Assembly (NCBI RefSeq): GCF_027359675.1
Contig: NZ_CP114786.1
Location: 6,630,564 to 6,694,563, forward strand
Direction: 5' to 3'
DNA length: 64,000 nt
Origin: Roseibium sp. Sym1
GTDB taxonomy: Bacteria; Pseudomonadota; Alphaproteobacteria; Rhizobiales; Stappiaceae
The notes beneath the pieces are model-generated. The model did no database searches, was not told the origin of the DNA, and was given only the letters and a program-made list of their open reading frames with translations. Shown here one piece after another: positions 63,215-64,000 of the stretch. The stretch's first letter is position 1. Each line of letters starts with the position of its first letter. The translations under genes and the position numbers were made by a program.

Positions 63215-63439
63215 ATGGAAATCAAGTGTCCAATGTCACGGGATGCGCCAAAAACCGACTGCCTGGGGATAAGATCAGAGCTTGAAATCCTCCAGGCCAA
63301 CGGGTCCTCCATTCGTGGCCAGTCGCAGGTCCTTGATCTGTCGGATGTTTACCGGAACGTCGCGCGGCCTGCCCTGCCTTCGGTCGGTCAGGACACGCCG
63401 GACGGACCGGCGGATTTATCCCCATTTTCCATGACATGA
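63215..63439 (+). CDS. doubtful 74-residue protein
   Basis: Frame from ATG 63215, with GAGG upstream (63204-63207), to TGA 63437-63439. It has a plausible amphipathic part LEILQANGSSIRGQSQVLDL but no motif, and composition at third positions is less biased than in the neighbours. It might be real or chance. Confidence 0.2.
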   Translation: MEIKCPMSRDAPKTDCLGIRSELEILQANGSSIRGQSQVLDLSDVYRNVARPALPSVGQDTPDGPADLSPFSMT

Positions 63440-64000
63440 AACGGGACCCGGTCCCTTTCGCTCGCCCCGGCGACGAAAATCCGGGTCGAGGTTGCATCCG
63501 GGCACGCTTTCACACCTGCCACATTTACCAAGACAATCTTGGAACTAAAATTCATTCCCTTGTTTGAATTGACTATTTTTGCATCCGCCTTTTGAAAACT
63601 CGCAGAAAAAATCCCTGAAAGTTAAATTTTTCCTAAAATCGTCTTCATGCCAACAGGAAGTGTTGTAACAGCGAAAGGAGAACAACTCTGTCAGGACTTG
63701 CGGCATATCCTGACAAGGACGGACACCAAGATTCCCTGAGTAATTTTTACATCTTCAGGGACCGTCATCTAGAAAAATTACAATACGAAACGTCTATGAC
63801 CTCATAAAAATAAGCTATTTGAAAACATGGTAAGTAAATGGTTAATGATGTTTCATAGGCGTTAACAAGCCAACTGGTCAGAAGACCCAAAAGGGCCACA
63901 GACCTGAAAAAGAAACGGGCAGCGAAGGCGGAACATCGCGGCCCATAGACAGTGCACAGGGGGGGAGAGGTTCGGATCGATCCCTCCAATGGAGGCCACA
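63440..64000. other. A/T-rich intergenic stretch to the window end
   Basis: About 560 bp with no credible gene; clearly lower GC than the rest at 63560-63850. The window ends in CCTCC-AAT-GGAGG (63985-63997), a small hairpin with possible ribosome-site sequence that may belong to a gene just outside. Confidence 0.35.

Noticed and set aside
63765..63989. 74-residue frame on the minus strand at the window end
   Set aside because: Lies in A/T-rich sequence, no ribosome site, and its composition is unlike the neighbours.

Overview
The window is about 64 kb of GC-rich bacterial chromosome. Gene content and codon use point to an alphaproteobacterium of the Rhizobiales (Hyphomicrobiales), probably a marine Stappiaceae-type organism such as Roseibium/Labrenzia. 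This is inferred from the predicted protein sequences, the xseB-dxs-tlyA-RNA methyltransferase and fabI-phosphatase neighbourhoods, and the rhizobial-type intergenic repeats; no database search was possible. No rRNA, tRNA, CRISPR array, prophage or transposase gene was seen. Most of the window is ordinary core and metabolic chromosome with small regulators and transporters between.

Region by region. 1-5.8 kb: a partial SRPBCC protein, an MBL-fold hydrolase, a DUF1499 membrane protein, a small membrane protein, a 47-residue small protein, CorA, PdxH and a lipoprotein. 5.9-10.4 kb: a DnaJ-type co-chaperone, an ArsR-SRPBCC pair, a MarR-GNAT pair, a second GNAT and a small secreted protein. 10.5-16 kb: two tandem gamma-glutamylputrescine-oxidase-like flavoproteins, then a small membrane protein and a periplasmic fatty-acid cis/trans isomerase. 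16-21 kb: an enolase-superfamily enzyme, a GntR regulator with a palindrome at its start, and an SsuABC/NMT1-like ABC importer, reading as one catabolic cluster for an unidentified acid. 21-30 kb: an MHYT-GGDEF-EAL protein, malate synthase G, an EamA exporter and a CPA1 antiporter with a cyclic-nucleotide-binding domain.

30-38 kb: a nested repeat island, MscS, an ankyrin protein, an acyl-CoA dehydrogenase / enoyl-CoA hydratase / SDR operon with a perfect 18-bp palindrome upstream, and TsaC. 38-53 kb: a candidate small RNA, a histone-deacetylase-like amidohydrolase, XseB, a LuxR-type regulator, Dxs, an MFS carrier, a copper delivery cluster (Cys-rich protein, PCuAC, SCO, 44-residue membrane protein), TlyA, a TrmA/RumA-like RNA methyltransferase, another methyltransferase, a RibB with an extra N-terminal HTH-like segment and a RibA-like domain lacking its cysteines, and a small membrane protein. 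53-64 kb: a second repeat island, a dienelactone hydrolase, AroC, a GGDEF(degenerate)-EAL protein, a DUF3095 protein with a cyclase-like look, an unrecognised protein, a histidine phosphatase, FabI and a D-2-hydroxyglutarate-dehydrogenase-like flavoprotein.

The most unusual signal is in the two repeat islands (about 30.0-30.6 and 52.7-53.2 kb). At both, a pair of inverted REP-like hairpins has its first hairpin interrupted at the loop by a transposase-less element with CACTG...CAGTG ends and a 9-bp target duplication. At the first island that element is itself interrupted by a second palindromic element flanked by a 6-bp duplication, and the second island preserves the uninterrupted site. This gives a three-level nested insertion history readable by eye.
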